A DNA stretch of 64,000 nt from Deltaproteobacteria bacterium. GTDB lineage: Bacteria > Myxococcota > Myxococcia > SLRQ01. Where the stretch lies: NCBI GenBank assembly GCA_029210625.1, contig JARGFU010000003.1, positions 62,001-126,000 on the forward strand, in the 5' to 3' direction. A program made the position numbers and the translations under genes. Every line of letters begins with the position of its first letter. Position 1 is the stretch's first letter. The notes beneath the pieces are model-generated. The model saw only the letters and a program-made list of their open reading frames with translations. It made no database searches and had not been told where the DNA came from. Shown in pieces: positions 9,807 to 18,499 of the stretch.

Positions 9807-12428
9807 ATGCCAGTCTTCCAGAACACCGAGCAGCTCTACGAGGTCTTCGACGCGCTCTTCCGGCGGATGAGCGATCGCCGGGAGATCGTCGAGCCGCTCC
9901 TGAACGCTTCCTTCGTGTTGCGCTTCCGCTACCGCGACCCCGACGGTCTGGTCACGTGCGACCTGCGGGGCGAGCGGCTGGTCTGGAGCTTCGGCGAGAG
10001 CGAGCTCGCCTGCGACCTGGAGATGATCCAGAGCGGCGACGTGGCGCACCAGTTCTGGCTCGGTGAGCTGAACGTCCCCCTGGCCATCGCCGGCCGGAAG
10101 ATCGTCAGCCGCGGCGAGATCGCCAAGGCGCTGTCCCTGCTCCCGGCGGTGAAGCCGGCCTTCCCGATCTACCGGCAGGTCCTGCAGGAGCTCGGGCTCT
10201 CCGACTTGCTGCCGCAGCCCCGGGCCTCGCGGCGGCCGGGCGCCGGACCCACCCTCGGCGACCGTCTCCGGGGCCTCTTCCGGAGGGAGAGCACCCGCCT
10301 CCTCGACACCAGCGGGCTGGGCGGCGCGCCCATCCCGATCATCGGCCCCCACACCCCCGCCCCCGAGGCGCCGCTCCTTAGGGAGCTGAACCTGCCCACG
10401 GAGCCCGCCGCCCTCCACCGCGAGATGCTCTCCCGGATGCTCCTCGTCCGCAGCTTCGAGGAGGCCCTCTCGACGCTCTACGCCGAGGGAGAGGTGCCCA
10501 CCGAGGCCATCCACCTCTCCATCGGGCAGGAGGCCACGGCCGTCGGCGCCTGCTTCGCCCTCCGGGCGGACGACTACCTCGCCACCACCCACCGCGGCCA
10601 CGGGCACCTGCTGGCCAAGGGCGCCCCGGTCGACGGGATGATGGCGGAGATCCTCGGCAAGGCCACCGGGCTGTGCCGGGGCAAGGGCGGCTCGATGCAT
10701 GTCACCGACGCCCGGGTGGGCGCCATCGGCGCCAACGGCATCGTCGGCGCGAGCCCGCTCCTGGCCGCCGGGGCCGCCCACACCATCAAGCGGGAGGGCG
10801 ACGACCGGGTGGCGGTCGCCTTCTTCGGCGACGGCGCCACCAACCAGGGCATGTTCCACGAGGCCCTCAACTTCGCCGCCGTCTTCGAGCTGCCGGTGAT
10901 CTTCGTCTGCGAGAACAACCTCTACGGGGAGTTCACGCCCCTCCACGCCCACACCCGGGTCGAGCGCCTGCAGGACCGCGCGCGCGCCTACGGGATGGCC
11001 GGCGCCACGGTGGACGGCAACGACGTGCGCGCCGTTCACCGGGCCATGGGCGAGGCGGTGGCCCGGGCGCGGCAGGGTGGGGGACCGACCCTCCTGGTCT
11101 GTGACACCTACCGCTGGCACGGCCACATGGAGGGCGAGAAGGTGCCCTACCGGAGCGCCGAGGAGATCGCCTCCTGGAAGGCCCGCTGCCCCATCGCCGC
11201 CCTGCGCGACGCGCTCCTCGAGGAGGGGGTGCTCGACGCGGCGGGCTTCGAGGCCCTGGAGCGGGAGGCGAAGGAGGCCGTCGAGGCGGCCCTGCTCTTC
11301 GCGCGGGAGAGCGAGGCGCCCTCCCTCGAGACCCTCGACCAGGACGTCTTCGCCCCCGAGCCGGCCGAGCTCTTCCTCGCCGGCGAGGTCCAGCCGCGCT
11401 ACCTGCCCGGCTCGAGCCCGCCGAGGCTGGCGCCGGTGCGGGAGATCTCCTGCGCCGAGGCCATCCGCGAGGCCCTGGCCGAGGAGCTGCGCCGCGACCC
11501 CACCGTCTACCTCCTGGGAGAGGACGTCCGGGGGGGCGGCTACTTCGCCGTGACCGCCGGGCTCGCGGGCGAGTTCGGCAGCGAGCGGATCGTCGACACG
11601 CCGATCAGCGAGTACGCCATCGTCGGCTCGGCGGTGGGCGCTGCCATGACCGGCAGCCGGCCCGTGGCCGAGATCCTCTTCTCGGACTTCCTCACCACCT
11701 GCCTCGATCCCATCGTGAACAACGCCGCGAAGCTGCGGCTGATGTCCGGGGGGCAGTACCAGATGCCCCTCGTCGTGCGGACGCCCGGCGGCGCGGGCCT
11801 GGGCATGGCGGCCCAGCACTCCCAGTCCCTGGAGGCGCTGCTCTGCGGCGTCCCCGGCCTGATCGTGATGGCGCCCAGCACGCCGGCGGACTCCAAGGGC
11901 CTGCTCAAGACGGCCATCCGCTCCAACAACCCGGTGATCTTCTTCGAGAACAAGCTGGCCTACGCCGCGGTGGGGCCGGTGCCCGAGGAGGAGTACCTGA
12001 TCCCGATCGGTAAGGCGGCGATCAAGCGGGCGGGGAGCGATCTGACCCTCGTCGCCATCGGCGGCGCCCTCAACCAGGCCCTCGAGGCGGCCAAGGAGCT
12101 GGCGCGGCGGGGGATCGAGCTCGAGGTGATCGATCCGCGGACCCTGGTCCCGCTGGATCTGAAGACCATCCTCGAGAGCGTCCGCAAGACCGGCCGCATC
12201 GCCACCCTGGAGGAGGCGCCCAAGACCCACGGCTTCGGCGCCGAGATCGTCGCCCGGGTCAGCGAGCGCGCCTTCGACCTCCTGCGCGCCCCGCCCCTGC
12301 GCCTGGCCGCGAAGGACCTGCCCATCGCCTACGCCCCGGGCCTCGAGCGGGCGACCCTCCCCACCGTCGAGGGCATCGTCACCTCGCTGGAGGGGATGGC
12401 CGTCGGGGGGGCGCCTGCGAGGCGGTGA
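9807..12428 (+). CDS. SCP2-like domain fused to ThDP 2-oxoacid dehydrogenase E1 alpha and beta
   Basis: 873 residues with three parts. Residues about 1-125 look like an SCP2 sterol-carrier-type domain (QSGDVAHQFWLGELNVPLAIA, then KIVSRGEIAKAL). Residues about 195-520 are an E1 alpha chain: HRGHGH, the ThDP motif GDGATNQGMFHEAL ending in ENN, and YRWHGHMEG, closest in style to acetoin dehydrogenase E1. Residues about 545-870 are an E1 beta chain: LLGEDV, DTPISE, VRTPGG, EVIDPRTLVPLD. E1 enzymes decarboxylate 2-oxoacids using thiamine diphosphate and normally pass the acyl group to a lipoyl E2. No E2 or E3 is visible in this window. The SCP2-like part suggests a hydrophobic substrate or product. 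Ribosome site ggggaaggag upstream. Confidence 0.8.
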   Translation: MPVFQNTEQLYEVFDALFRRMSDRREIVEPLLNASFVLRFRYRDPDGLVTCDLRGERLVWSFGESELACDLEMIQSGDVAHQFWLGELNVPLAIAGRKIVSRGEIAKALSLLPAVKPAFPIYRQVLQELGLSDLLPQPRASRRPGAGPTLGDRLRGLFRRESTRLLDTSGLGGAPIPIIGPHTPAPEAPLLRELNLPTEPAALHREMLSRMLLVRSFEEALSTLYAEGEVPTEAIHLSIGQEATAVGACFALRADDYLATTHRGHGHLLAKGAPVDGMMAEILGKATGLCRGKGGSMHVTDARVGAIGANGIVGASPLLAAGAAHTIKREGDDRVAVAFFGDGATNQGMFHEALNFAAVFELPVIFVCENNLYGEFTPLHAHTRVERLQDRARAYGMAGATVDGNDVRAVHRAMGEAVARARQGGGPTLLVCDTYRWHGHMEGEKVPYRSAEEIASWKARCPIAALRDALLEEGVLDAAGFEALEREAKEAVEAALLFARESEAPSLETLDQDVFAPEPAELFLAGEVQPRYLPGSSPPRLAPVREISCAEAIREALAEELRRDPTVYLLGEDVRGGGYFAVTAGLAGEFGSERIVDTPISEYAIVGSAVGAAMTGSRPVAEILFSDFLTTCLDPIVNNAAKLRLMSGGQYQMPLVVRTPGGAGLGMAAQHSQSLEALLCGVPGLIVMAPSTPADSKGLLKTAIRSNNPVIFFENKLAYAAVGPVPEEEYLIPIGKAAIKRAGSDLTLVAIGGALNQALEAAKELARRGIELEVIDPRTLVPLDLKTILESVRKTGRIATLEEAPKTHGFGAEIVARVSERAFDLLRAPPLRLAAKDLPIAYAPGLERATLPTVEGIVTSLEGMAVGGAPARR

Positions 12429-12431
12429 TCC

Positions 12432-12740
12432 TCAGTTCACCGCGCTGCGGCAGCTGTTGAGGCAGGTGCTGCGGGCCTCGTCGCAGGCGGTGCCGCAGGC
12501 GTGATCACCATCCGAGGTCTCGGCGCTCTCACTGCATCCCCCGTAGCACTCGTCGTAGGTCGCCTGGCAGCTCTCGTTGCAGGCCGAGCTCTTGGCCTTC
12601 TTCTCGGCCAGGCGCTCGACGCCGCCCGGCCGGGTGGTGGCGCTCTTCACCTCGTTGAGGGAGAGGCCGGTGGTCTTGCAGGCCCCGAGGGAGAGGGCGA
12701 AGAACGAGAGGCAGAGGACGGCGAGGATGGCGCGGGCCAT
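12432..12740 (-). CDS. Small Cys-rich lipoprotein
   Basis: 102 residues. Start ATG at 12740 follows AGGAATCCAC, a good ribosome site; the frame upstream is not credible. The signal peptide ends in a lipobox (LSLGAC). The mature protein has eight further Cys residues in a regular pattern (CNESCQATYDECYGGC, CGTACDEARSTCLNSC), likely forming disulfides. Short Cys-repeat lipoproteins of this kind are common in Myxococcota; function unknown. It converges with the SCP2-E1 gene, with 3 bases between stops. Confidence 0.75.
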   Translation of the reverse strand: MARAILAVLCLSFFALSLGACKTTGLSLNEVKSATTRPGGVERLAEKKAKSSACNESCQATYDECYGGCSESAETSDGDHACGTACDEARSTCLNSCRSAVN

Positions 12741-12952
12741 GTGGATTCCTTTCGGGAGCGGTCCGATTCTCACGGACCGGTGTCGCGCGAGTTGAAGTGC
12801 GTCCGCCCTCCAACCGCCCTTGGCCGACGCGGTACTCACCCTAGCCGGAAGAATCGAACCGGCGCCAGGAAGATTCAGGCGCCCTGCCGTCCTCTCTCCC
12901 GGCGGTGGATCCGCCCCCAATCGCCCCATTCGCCGACCATGGCGCGTGGGAA

Positions 12953-12970
12953 TGTCAGGTCACCCTGACA
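12953..12970. promoter_or_regulatory. Inverted repeat overlapping a -35 box
   Basis: TGTCAGG-TCAC-CCTGACA is a perfect inverted repeat with 7-bp arms and a 4-base spacer. Its right arm ends on the -35 hexamer CTGACA, the classic position for a repressor operator. The cognate regulator is unknown. Confidence 0.5.
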
Positions 12971-12993
12971 ACCACGGAGGTCCATGCTAATCT
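12965..12993 (+). promoter_or_regulatory. Sigma70-type promoter for the membrane protein gene
   Basis: CTGACA (12965-12970), a 17-base spacer, and TAATCT (12988-12993). This is the best -35/-10 pair in the window by eye. Transcription would start near 13000, giving a leader of about 30 bases before the GTG at 13030. Confidence 0.55.
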
Positions 12994-13029
12994 ACGGGCG
13001 ACCCGTCCGGGGGGGCATGGAGCCAGCAA

Positions 13030-13521
13030 GTGAAGGATCTGCTCTCTCGAGGATTCCTGGGATTCCGGGGGGATCTGCTCTCGGATCTGCTGATGATCGC
13101 CCTCGTCGTCATCGTGCCGGCGTTGCTCGCCGGGGTCTGGGCCGGCCGCGGAGGAAGGCGGCGGCTGCACCGGTTCCTGATGTGGTCGGTGGTCTCGGTG
13201 GTGGTGGGCTACGTCGTGATCTACGAGGCGAGCATGCTCTACCAGGGGGGGCTGGCCTTCCTCCGGGATCGAATCCAGATGCCCGAGAGCACCTACTTCA
13301 CGGTCGTGGCGCTCCACGTCCTCTGCGCCATCCTCGCGCTGATCGTCGCCGGCCTGGCCGTGGGGAGCGGTCGGCGCCTGAATCCGGATGCGCCCGTCGA
13401 TCCCGGCCTTCGCGCGACGCATCGGACCCGGGGCTACCCCGCCTTCCTCTTGCTCGTGGGATCGGTCGGCTCCGGGGTCTTCGTCTACTACCTGACCTTC
13501 GTCTACGTGGCCGGCACCTGA
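13030..13521 (+). CDS. Four-helix membrane protein, DUF420-like
   Basis: 163 residues starting with GTG. Four hydrophobic helices are visible: LLMIALVVIVPALLAGVWAG, MWSVVSVVVGYVVIY, VVALHVLCAILALIVAGLAV and FLLLVGSVGSGVFVYYLTF. His residues in the third helix and in the following THRTRGYPAF loop resemble DUF420, a family related to cytochrome oxidase assembly proteins. Alternative frames here give Arg/Pro-rich, non-membrane sequence. It appears to be a single-gene unit with its own promoter. Function unknown. Confidence 0.65.
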   Translation: MKDLLSRGFLGFRGDLLSDLLMIALVVIVPALLAGVWAGRGGRRRLHRFLMWSVVSVVVGYVVIYEASMLYQGGLAFLRDRIQMPESTYFTVVALHVLCAILALIVAGLAVGSGRRLNPDAPVDPGLRATHRTRGYPAFLLLVGSVGSGVFVYYLTFVYVAGT

Positions 13522-13598
13522 GCCGGCCGGTGATCCAGGGCCGCTCACCGGGCCTCCCGGGACCTGGCTTCCGGGGTGCTGGCGAGGGGTCCTTGGAC

Positions 13599-13604
13599 TA
13601 GAGT
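13599..13604 (+). promoter_or_regulatory. -10 box of a putative leaderless promoter
   Basis: TAGAGT ends 6 bases before the ATG at 13611, so the transcript would begin at or next to the start codon. No ribosome site is present in the gap (accttc). Confidence 0.5.
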
Positions 13605-13610
13605 ACCTTC

Positions 13611-14570
13611 ATGCAGCTGCGATCACGAGCGGGCGGGGAGGGGTGGGCGCTGCCCGTGGAGTCGCTCTTACGCTACCTGCTGCGGCCCGGCGCCCGGCAG
13701 GAGAACGACGCCAGCGCGGCGGCCGACCGGAACGTCAGCCGCCACCCCCTCGCGCTGCCCCCGGGCCTCTCCCTGCAGTGGCTGGGCACCGCCGGCTTTG
13801 CCATCGCCCACGAGGGTACGCGCCTGCTGATCGATCCCTTCGTCACCCGGCCGCCCCTGCGGCCGGTCGCGCTCAACCAGAACCTGCGGCCCCGCGGCGA
13901 GGCGGTGGCGCAGCACCTCGGGGAGCGGGCCGATGCGATCCTGGTCGGGCACACCCACTACGATCACGCGATGGACGTGCCGGTGGCGGCGCGGCACCTG
14001 GACTGCCCGGTCTACGGCGGCCGCTCGGTCGCCACCCTGATGGGGCTCTGGGGCGAGGGCGCGCGGGCGCGGGAGGTCGAGGGCAACCAGCCCTTCGAGA
14101 TCGGCCCCTTCAAGGTGACCTTCGTGCCCTCGGTCCACAGCAAGCTGGCGCTGGGCCTGAAGGTCACCTCCGAGGGCGAGATCACCTGCGACCACCTCGA
14201 CGCGCTCTCCAACGGCACCTTCTGCTGCGGGCAGGTCTGGGGCATCCACCTGGAGGTCGCCGGCCACAGCCTCTACCACCTCGGCAGCGCCAACCTCCTC
14301 GAGGACGAGATCCGCTTCGACCGGGTGGACACCCTCCTGCTGGGCATCGCCGGTCGCGGCCACACCCCCGACTTCCTGCCCCGGATCCTGCGGGCCACCC
14401 GCCCCTCGGCGATCCTGCCCCACCACTTCGACAACTTCTTCCTGCCCCTCGAGGGGCCGATGGGCTTCTCCTTCAACGTGAACCTCGGGGGCTTCCTCGA
14501 GGAGGTCCACCGCCACGCGCCCGGGCTGCCGGTGCACACCCTCGAGCTCCTCCAGACCACCGGAGGGTAG
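13611..14570 (+). CDS. UlaG-like metallo-beta-lactamase-fold hydrolase
   Basis: 319 residues. The metal-binding motif HTHYDH is at about residues 109-114, and later ligands appear as PSVHSKLA and LPHHFDN. The core starts LQWLGTAGFAIAHEGTRLLIDPF, as in the UlaG/NAPE-phospholipase D branch of the fold. N-terminal 50 residues are an extension without clear features. A metal-dependent hydrolase is expected; the substrate is not predictable. TerC follows 3 bases later and is probably co-transcribed. Confidence 0.8.
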   Translation: MQLRSRAGGEGWALPVESLLRYLLRPGARQENDASAAADRNVSRHPLALPPGLSLQWLGTAGFAIAHEGTRLLIDPFVTRPPLRPVALNQNLRPRGEAVAQHLGERADAILVGHTHYDHAMDVPVAARHLDCPVYGGRSVATLMGLWGEGARAREVEGNQPFEIGPFKVTFVPSVHSKLALGLKVTSEGEITCDHLDALSNGTFCCGQVWGIHLEVAGHSLYHLGSANLLEDEIRFDRVDTLLLGIAGRGHTPDFLPRILRATRPSAILPHHFDNFFLPLEGPMGFSFNVNLGGFLEEVHRHAPGLPVHTLELLQTTGG

Positions 14571-14573
14571 GGG

Positions 14574-15320
14574 ATGGTGCAGCTCCTCTCCTCGCCCGAC
14601 GCCTGGCTGGCCCTGCTCTCCCTGACGGCGCTCGAGATCGTCCTGGGGATCGACAACATCGTCTTCATCGCGATCCTCACCGAGCGCGTGAGGAAGGAAG
14701 ATCGGGCACTGGCCTACCGCCTGGGCCTCGGCGGCGCGCTCTTCACCCGGGTCCTCCTGCTGCTGGCCATCTCCTGGGTGATGGGGCTGCAGGCCACCCT
14801 CTTCGAGTTCTGGGGCTCCGAGTTCTCGGGCCGGGACGTGATCCTGCTCCTCGGCGGGCTCTTCCTCATCGGCAAGAGCGCCCACGAGATCTTCGAGAAG
14901 ATGGAGGGCCTCGACGACGAGACGCAGGGCACCGGGGGGCACGGCAACCTCTGGTCCATCGTCGTGCAGATCATGCTGCTCGACATCGTCTTCTCCCTCG
15001 ACTCGGTGATCACCGCCGTCGGGATGGTCGACGAGATCGCGATCATGGTCACCGCGGTGATCATCGCCATCGCGATCATGATGGTCTTCGCTCAGAGGAT
15101 CGGTGACTTCGTCAACGCGAACCCGGCCATCAAGATCCTGGCGCTCTCGTTCCTGCTCCTCATCGGCGTGCTGCTCACGGCCGAGGCCTTCGACCGCCAC
15201 ATCGACAAGGGCTACGTCTACTTCGCCATGGGCTACGCCCTGTTGGTCGAGCTGGTCAACATGCGCCTGCGCAAGAACAAGCTGCGCAAGCGCGGGGACT
15301 CACCAGAAGCGCAGGGGTAG
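14574..15320 (+). CDS. TerC-family integral membrane protein
   Basis: 248 residues with about seven membrane helices. The TerC signature LTALEIVLGIDNIVFIAIL is near the N-terminus and is repeated later as MLLDIVFSLDSVITAVGM; the paired acidic residues inside helices are typical. TerC proteins are linked to tellurite resistance and, in other bacteria, to manganese export during protein secretion. The gene overlaps the converging barrel-protein gene by 21 bases. Confidence 0.9.
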   Translation: MVQLLSSPDAWLALLSLTALEIVLGIDNIVFIAILTERVRKEDRALAYRLGLGGALFTRVLLLLAISWVMGLQATLFEFWGSEFSGRDVILLLGGLFLIGKSAHEIFEKMEGLDDETQGTGGHGNLWSIVVQIMLLDIVFSLDSVITAVGMVDEIAIMVTAVIIAIAIMMVFAQRIGDFVNANPAIKILALSFLLLIGVLLTAEAFDRHIDKGYVYFAMGYALLVELVNMRLRKNKLRKRGDSPEAQG

Positions 15321-16499
15321 CTGCAGCCCGCCGGTGACCGCGAGGGGGCCCCGGACGTTCTTGCCGGGCAGCAGGCTGATGTCGCGCACCTTGGCGTAGA
15401 GGCGCAGCGGCACGCCCACCCGCAGCAGGCTCACCATGACCTGACCCAGGAGGATGTTCTTGTAGCCGGGCTTCCAGAACTTCTCCTGCTCCCAGTCCCA
15501 GAGCTCGCTGTTGGACGTGTAGTCGGTCTGTCCCACGTAGGTGAAGTTGTAGCGGGCGGTGAGCGTGACCAGCGGCGGGATGTTGCCGGCGCCCTTGAGC
15601 TTCTTGGTCAGCCAGGTGTCGAGGATCGGGCCCTGGATGGCGATGACCTCCACGCCCACGTCGACGCCGGTGAAGTCGCCGCCGTCGATGACGTAGGTCT
15701 CGCCCACGTAGGGGCGGGTGTTCAGCAGCAGCGGGTGCACCGCGCCGGTGGAGGAGTAGAAGCGATGGGGGAAGAAGATCTCGTGGAAGAAGTCCACGCC
15801 CACGAGCACCCGGTCGCCCAGCTCCCGCTCGAAGGCGAGGTGGAAGCCCAGCTCACCCTGGGTGTTGAGGTTCCAGCTCATGGTGCCGGCCGCGACCAGC
15901 TCCTCGGGATCCGGCGCCACGCCCGTGGGCAGGGCGCCGAAGATCTGCACGGCCGAGCGCAGCTTCAGGTCCTGGAAGGGCGGGATCAGCTCGTCGAAGC
16001 GCCACCGCGCGCCGAGGACGATGTCCGAGAGCGCCCCCTTGTTGCCCGTCCAGGGGCCGGGCTTGGGCTGATCCATGCTGCCGGCCCAGGCCCAGAAGTC
16101 CTCCTCGCTGTAGGGCCGCCCGATCTGCACGCTGTGGACGCCGACCTCCCAGCCGAGGTCGGGGTCGATCGAGGTCTGGAGCACCAGGGGGATTCCCGCC
16201 ATCACCGAGATGCGGTCGGTGACCCCGTACATCAACAGGCTGACCAGCACGTCGTACTCGGCCGTGGCGTTGGGGATGAGGGTGCCCTGCCAGCCGCCGC
16301 CGGGCTCGTAGCGCACCACCTCCTCGAGGAGGGGGCCGGGCTCGCCCTCGTCGTTCCAGTGGGTCTTCACCTTCGACCAGACGAAGCTGCTGTCGAGGAT
16401 GAAGGTGCTCGAGGGCAGGGTCTCGGTGTAGCCGGCCCGGGCGAGGCCCGGCGCGGCGAGGAGGGCGACGAGGCTCAGGGCCGGGAGGAGGCGCTTCAC
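15300..16499 (-). CDS. Outer-membrane beta-barrel protein
   Basis: 399 residues with a cleavable signal (MKRLLPALSLVALLAAPGLARA). The mature chain is made of alternating aromatic strands (SVMAGIPLVLQ, IVLGARWRFDE, LVGVDFFHEIFF, LVTLTARYNFTYVG) and ends in RFW, the terminal aromatic residue used in barrel assembly. The style matches the transporter/phenol-degradation MetA-like barrel group. Its start codon overlaps the stop of the C45-type lipoprotein by 4 bases, so the two are co-translated and may work together in the envelope. Ligand unknown. Confidence 0.75.
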   Translation of the reverse strand: MKRLLPALSLVALLAAPGLARAGYTETLPSSTFILDSSFVWSKVKTHWNDEGEPGPLLEEVVRYEPGGGWQGTLIPNATAEYDVLVSLLMYGVTDRISVMAGIPLVLQTSIDPDLGWEVGVHSVQIGRPYSEEDFWAWAGSMDQPKPGPWTGNKGALSDIVLGARWRFDELIPPFQDLKLRSAVQIFGALPTGVAPDPEELVAAGTMSWNLNTQGELGFHLAFERELGDRVLVGVDFFHEIFFPHRFYSSTGAVHPLLLNTRPYVGETYVIDGGDFTGVDVGVEVIAIQGPILDTWLTKKLKGAGNIPPLVTLTARYNFTYVGQTDYTSNSELWDWEQEKFWKPGYKNILLGQVMVSLLRVGVPLRLYAKVRDISLLPGKNVRGPLAVTGGLQLPLRFW

Positions 16500-18391
16500 G
16501 GCGTCACCTCCCCGGCGTCCCGCGCGATGAGGTCCGTCAGATTCAGCGGGATGAAGTCCGCGCCGGTGGCCGGGACGACGCCGAGGCCGACGTGGAAGGA
16601 CTGGCTCTCGGGCTCGAAGACCGCGGCGGTCATGCTGTCGCGGGTGTTGACCACCTCCGGGTGCCGGAGGGTCTCGATGATCTGCTCGGCGTCGAAGCTG
16701 CCGTGGTCGCGCACGAGCAGCTCGGAGAGGAAGGACTGGCTGCGGACCGAGGAGTGCCAGATGCCGCTCCAGTAGCGCTGGGGCATCAGGTCGAAGCCCA
16801 GGATCGAGGTTCGCAGGTCCTCCATGTTGAGCAGGTAGTGGGCGCTCATGTAGAGGTCGTCGCCCGTGGCGCTGCCGATCCGGCGGCCGTTGGCGTCGCG
16901 GGTCTCGGTGTCGTAGCCGAGGGCGCCGCCGTCGGCCTCGGAGAACATGTTCCCGTCCCGCTCGACGACCCGCATGGCGTGGGCGCTGTCGGCCAGCATG
17001 TGGGTCCAGCCCACCGTCTGGCCCGACTGGCGGATGAAGGCCTCGGCGGGGGCCACGGTGGAGTGGGTGGCGAGGAGCTCCCGGCCCTGGTAGCCGACGG
17101 GGATCCCGGTCGAGATCAGCTGCCCGGCGATGGTCTTCTCGTAGATGTCCTTGACCATCGGGTTGTCGAGGGTGTCCGCGCTGTTCACCGTCCAGACCAG
17201 GCCCTCGGCGTTCATGCCGGCGACACCCCAGGTGATGCCCGTCCAGCCCAGGGTGACGTGGGGGATGCTGCCGTCGTCGGGCACGTGGACGAAGACCACG
17301 TTGTGCTTGTGGGCGACGTTGCCGTCGAAGAGGACGAAGTGGTGGCCGACGCGGATCTCCCCGTCGGGGGTCGCGCCGTCTCGCACGCCGAAGCCCTGGG
17401 AGTAGGGGGGGAAGCGGTCGTCCAGGATGCTGCGGTTGGGGATCTCGTAGGTCGACTTGCCCAGCCCGGTGGTCCCGACGACCACGGCCTGCTCGCGCAT
17501 CACCCGGCTCTTGGTCGGCGGCGGAGCGGTGACCAGGGTGGTGTCGGTGGCCTCGACCCGCAGGGTGACCACCGCGGCGGCGGGGAGGGGAGCGGGGGGC
17601 GTGAAGATCAGCTCCAGGCTGTCGTTCTCGGCGCCGAAGACCCGGATCGAGAGGGCGGGATCGCCGGCGAGGTAGGTCGCGTCCTCGACCATCAGCCGGA
17701 TGCTCTCGGGGTTCACGCCGTCGGGATCCCAGAGGACCCAGCGGAAGACGGCGTCGGTGGGGACCTCGACGAAGGGGGCGTGGAAGAGCGGGTCGTAGGG
17801 ATCCAGGATCCCCTCGTCGACCTCGTCGGTCTGGCCGTCCTCGTCGTTGTCGACCCCGTCGCCCTCGAGGTCGTCCGTCGAGGCGCTCCGGATCTCCAGG
17901 ACCGTGACCCGGGGGGCCTGGGCGAGGTTCACGAACTTCTGGATCGATCGCACCCCCAGCACCGAGTCGATGAAGGTGTTGAGCAGGAGCATCTGGTCGT
18001 AGGGGAGGCCGGCGCCGTCGGCGAGACCCTGGATCTCGTCGAGGTGCGCAGGGGACATCTCCAGCTCGAGGTTGTAGGCGCTCTCGAGCATCACCTCCTC
18101 GGCGAAGCGGGAGCCGGCGTAGCGCTCGTCCTGGTAGGTCCAGAGCACCTCGGCGATGTCGGGGCGCTCCCGGCTGATGGCCGGCATCAGGGAGTTGGTG
18201 AGCATCCGGGTGTAGAAGGACCGGATCTCGGAGGAGAAGAGCTGACCGTGCTGGAAGCCCCGCTCGTAGTCCGAGCCCTTCAGGACCACGATCCGGACGA
18301 AGGGTGGGGGCTCGGTGGCCTTGCTGCAGCCACCGGCCGCCATCAGCATCGGAAGGAGCAGAATGGCTCCCCGCTTGATCAGGTCCTTCAT
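16496..18391 (-). CDS. C45-type (acyltransferase/amidohydrolase-like) lipoprotein lacking the usual Cys
   Basis: 631 residues. The start MKDLIKR follows cgggagc at good spacing; MRMKDL six bases upstream is possible. Lipobox MAAGGC. The N-terminal part (YERGFQHGQLF, then QGLADGAGLPYDQMLLLN) resembles the C45 family related to acyl-CoA:6-aminopenicillanate acyltransferase. A block of about 150 residues is inserted: an acidic Asp-rich loop (DGVDNDEDGQTDEVDEG) like calcium-binding thrombospondin type 3 repeats, then an Ig-like region. The core resumes at GATPDGEIRVGHHF and GVAGMNAEGLVWTVN. Where the self-processing Cys is expected there is YSQG (Ser about 331). Co-translated with the barrel protein. 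Confidence 0.65.
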   Translation of the reverse strand: MKDLIKRGAILLLPMLMAAGGCSKATEPPPFVRIVVLKGSDYERGFQHGQLFSSEIRSFYTRMLTNSLMPAISRERPDIAEVLWTYQDERYAGSRFAEEVMLESAYNLELEMSPAHLDEIQGLADGAGLPYDQMLLLNTFIDSVLGVRSIQKFVNLAQAPRVTVLEIRSASTDDLEGDGVDNDEDGQTDEVDEGILDPYDPLFHAPFVEVPTDAVFRWVLWDPDGVNPESIRLMVEDATYLAGDPALSIRVFGAENDSLELIFTPPAPLPAAAVVTLRVEATDTTLVTAPPPTKSRVMREQAVVVGTTGLGKSTYEIPNRSILDDRFPPYSQGFGVRDGATPDGEIRVGHHFVLFDGNVAHKHNVVFVHVPDDGSIPHVTLGWTGITWGVAGMNAEGLVWTVNSADTLDNPMVKDIYEKTIAGQLISTGIPVGYQGRELLATHSTVAPAEAFIRQSGQTVGWTHMLADSAHAMRVVERDGNMFSEADGGALGYDTETRDANGRRIGSATGDDLYMSAHYLLNMEDLRTSILGFDLMPQRYWSGIWHSSVRSQSFLSELLVRDHGSFDAEQIIETLRHPEVVNTRDSMTAAVFEPESQSFHVGLGVVPATGADFIPLNLTDLIARDAGEVTP

Positions 18392-18425
18392 ACGCATGCT
18401 CCCGCCCCCGCAGCCTAGGGGCCGC

Positions 18426-18431
18426 ATATTA
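18426..18431 (-). promoter_or_regulatory. Candidate -10 box for the C45-type lipoprotein operon
   Basis: TAATAT on the minus strand, about 35 bases before the chosen start, leaving room for a leader with the gggcgggag ribosome site. No convincing -35 was seen. Confidence 0.35.
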
Positions 18432-18499
18432 GCGTCTTCTGCCGGGTTTCGTGGCGTCCCGGCGCGTCATTCCCGGATCTCGACCGCCCGGTGAAGAAA

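Noticed and set aside
8946-12230. Very long antisense open frame (over 1000 codons, minus strand)
   Set aside because: It mirrors the SCP2-E1 and CrtC-like genes, is rich in Gly/Arg/Leu without motifs, and such shadows are expected in high-GC DNA.
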